The notes beneath the pieces were generated by a model. The model did not search any database, was not told the origin of the DNA, and saw only the letters and a list, made by a program, of their open reading frames with translations. Below are positions 63,299-64,000 of a stretch of DNA of 64,000 bases, in pieces; positions within the stretch are counted from its first letter, which is position 1, and every line of letters begins with the position of its first letter. A program made the translations under genes and the position numbers. This DNA comes from Cloeon dipterum (taxonomy: Eukaryota; Arthropoda; Insecta; Ephemeroptera; Baetidae): NCBI RefSeq assembly GCF_949628265.1, contig NC_088790.1, positions 23,192,545 through 23,256,544 of the forward strand, in the 5' to 3' direction.

Positions 63299-64000
63299 CT
63301 AGGTGTCCTCGGAAGCCAGATGGTGCAGGTCAATGTACGTCATTGCTGCACGGTGCAAAAATTCGTACTGGGCCTGAAAAACGGCAAGCGAATTAGCACC
63401 CAAGTGATCACTGCTAAAGATGGTGCGCAACTCACATAGCTGTCGAGCATGCCCTGTCTTTGGCAACGAAGTTTCCGAACAACTGACAAAATATCAACTC
63501 TTTTCTCAGTTTGGATTTGCTGGATTAGTATGGCCAGCGCAACAAAGATTGCACTTCGATCCACGCCAAGGCTGAAACAAAAGCAACAGGTTAGCAGGTT
63601 TCATTACAAAATTGGAAAATACCCATTTGCTTGGGGAATTAGCTATTTTTTTTTAAATCTGTCAAAAAGCCGAGGAGAAAATAAATCTTGGCTTACTGGC
63701 AGTGGACAGCGATTGGTCCAGAATTTCCATTAGACTCGTGATGTGTCAGCACGTGGTCAACAAGGTCAGTCAGTCCTCTGGCTACAGACGGCATTTCGCC
63801 TTCTGCAGTGGGCCAGCCGTTGTATTGGAATTGAGTTACGTTGATGCTTTCATCAGTCTGAAATGCACGCAACAAAAATCGTATAAAAAATAATTAAAAA
63901 TGAGGTTCAGCTCTGCTCACCTTGCAGTTCGTGACGTTGAATTCCCTCTTCGTGAAGTATGGACCGCTTTCACTCTGACTGTACTTGATTTTGATGTGGT
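63299..64000 (-). CDS. 3' end of a receptor-type protein tyrosine phosphatase (D2-like domain)
   Basis: Four exons are visible and join in phase: from the window edge to 63921, 63857-63697, 63571-63436, and 63373-63299 (TAG). The gene continues beyond the window. The sequence shows the phosphatase core order: REFNVTNCK, the QFQYNGWP loop, then GPIAVHCHLGVDRSAIFV and the C-terminal helix region (QGMLDSYAQYEFLHRAAMTY), ending LHHLASEDT. The Cys-x5-Arg signature is kept, but the general acid aspartate of WPD is Thr (WPT) and the P-loop lacks the usual SAGVGRTG. Loss of the WPD acid is typical of membrane-distal D2 domains of receptor phosphatases, which are regulatory and have little activity. 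It could be a single-domain pseudophosphatase; upstream sequence would decide. Confidence 0.88.

Noticed and set aside
1-64000. CRISPR arrays, operons, tRNA or complete rRNA genes
   Set aside because: No evenly spaced direct repeats, cloverleaf-like genes or complete rRNA were seen; the only rRNA-like sequence is the 5S-derived head of the SINE.

Overview
The window looks like arthropod, most likely insect, nuclear DNA. It is AT-rich, genes are split by GT-AG introns from about 60 bp to 6 kb, two peritrophin-type chitin-binding exons lie at one end, and the non-coding DNA is full of short repeats, foldbacks, a 5S rRNA-derived SINE and a LINE tail. No prokaryotic or viral gene content, CRISPR array, rRNA operon or tRNA gene was recognised. 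All exon models were read by eye from splice sites and reading-frame continuity; no search was run.

Layout. 1-925: ends of two chitin-binding (CBM14) protein genes, + strand. 1644-14955: an 11-exon minus-strand gene encoding an 807-residue Gln-rich protein that I do not recognise; its 6.1 kb second intron carries a tandem duplication and a large foldback repeat. 14956-20945: gene-poor, with two long inverted repeats (18064-18550 and 18735-19576). 20946-23112: ULK3-type kinase, minus strand, 9 exons, 460 residues. 23686-24773: DNA repair protein XPA, + strand, 5 exons, 288 residues, divergent from ULK3 across 573 bp. 26230-43670: HMG-CoA reductase, minus strand, 17 coding exons, 925 residues, with a Gln/Pro-rich N-terminal extension encoded by a separate CpG-rich first exon; its introns hold a triplicated repeat and a LINE remnant.

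43671-57330 is about 13.6 kb with no gene that I can support firmly; it contains a 5S-derived SINE (52855-53175). 57331-59100: a TATA-promoter gene with a possible heat-shock element that encodes an 81-residue protein of unknown function. 60976-62378: a 436-residue Lys/Glu-rich, probably nuclear protein. 63299-64000: the 3' end of a receptor-type tyrosine phosphatase gene on the minus strand; the visible domain has an altered WPD motif and resembles an inactive D2 domain.

The genes are independent eukaryotic units rather than an operon. HMG-CoA reductase supplies the mevalonate pathway (in insects, juvenile hormone and isoprenoids), XPA acts in nucleotide excision repair, and ULK3 in autophagy or Hedgehog-type signalling. 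The least explained parts are the conserved-looking 807-residue orphan protein and the near-perfect 0.84 kb inverted repeat with promoter-like motifs at 18735-19576.
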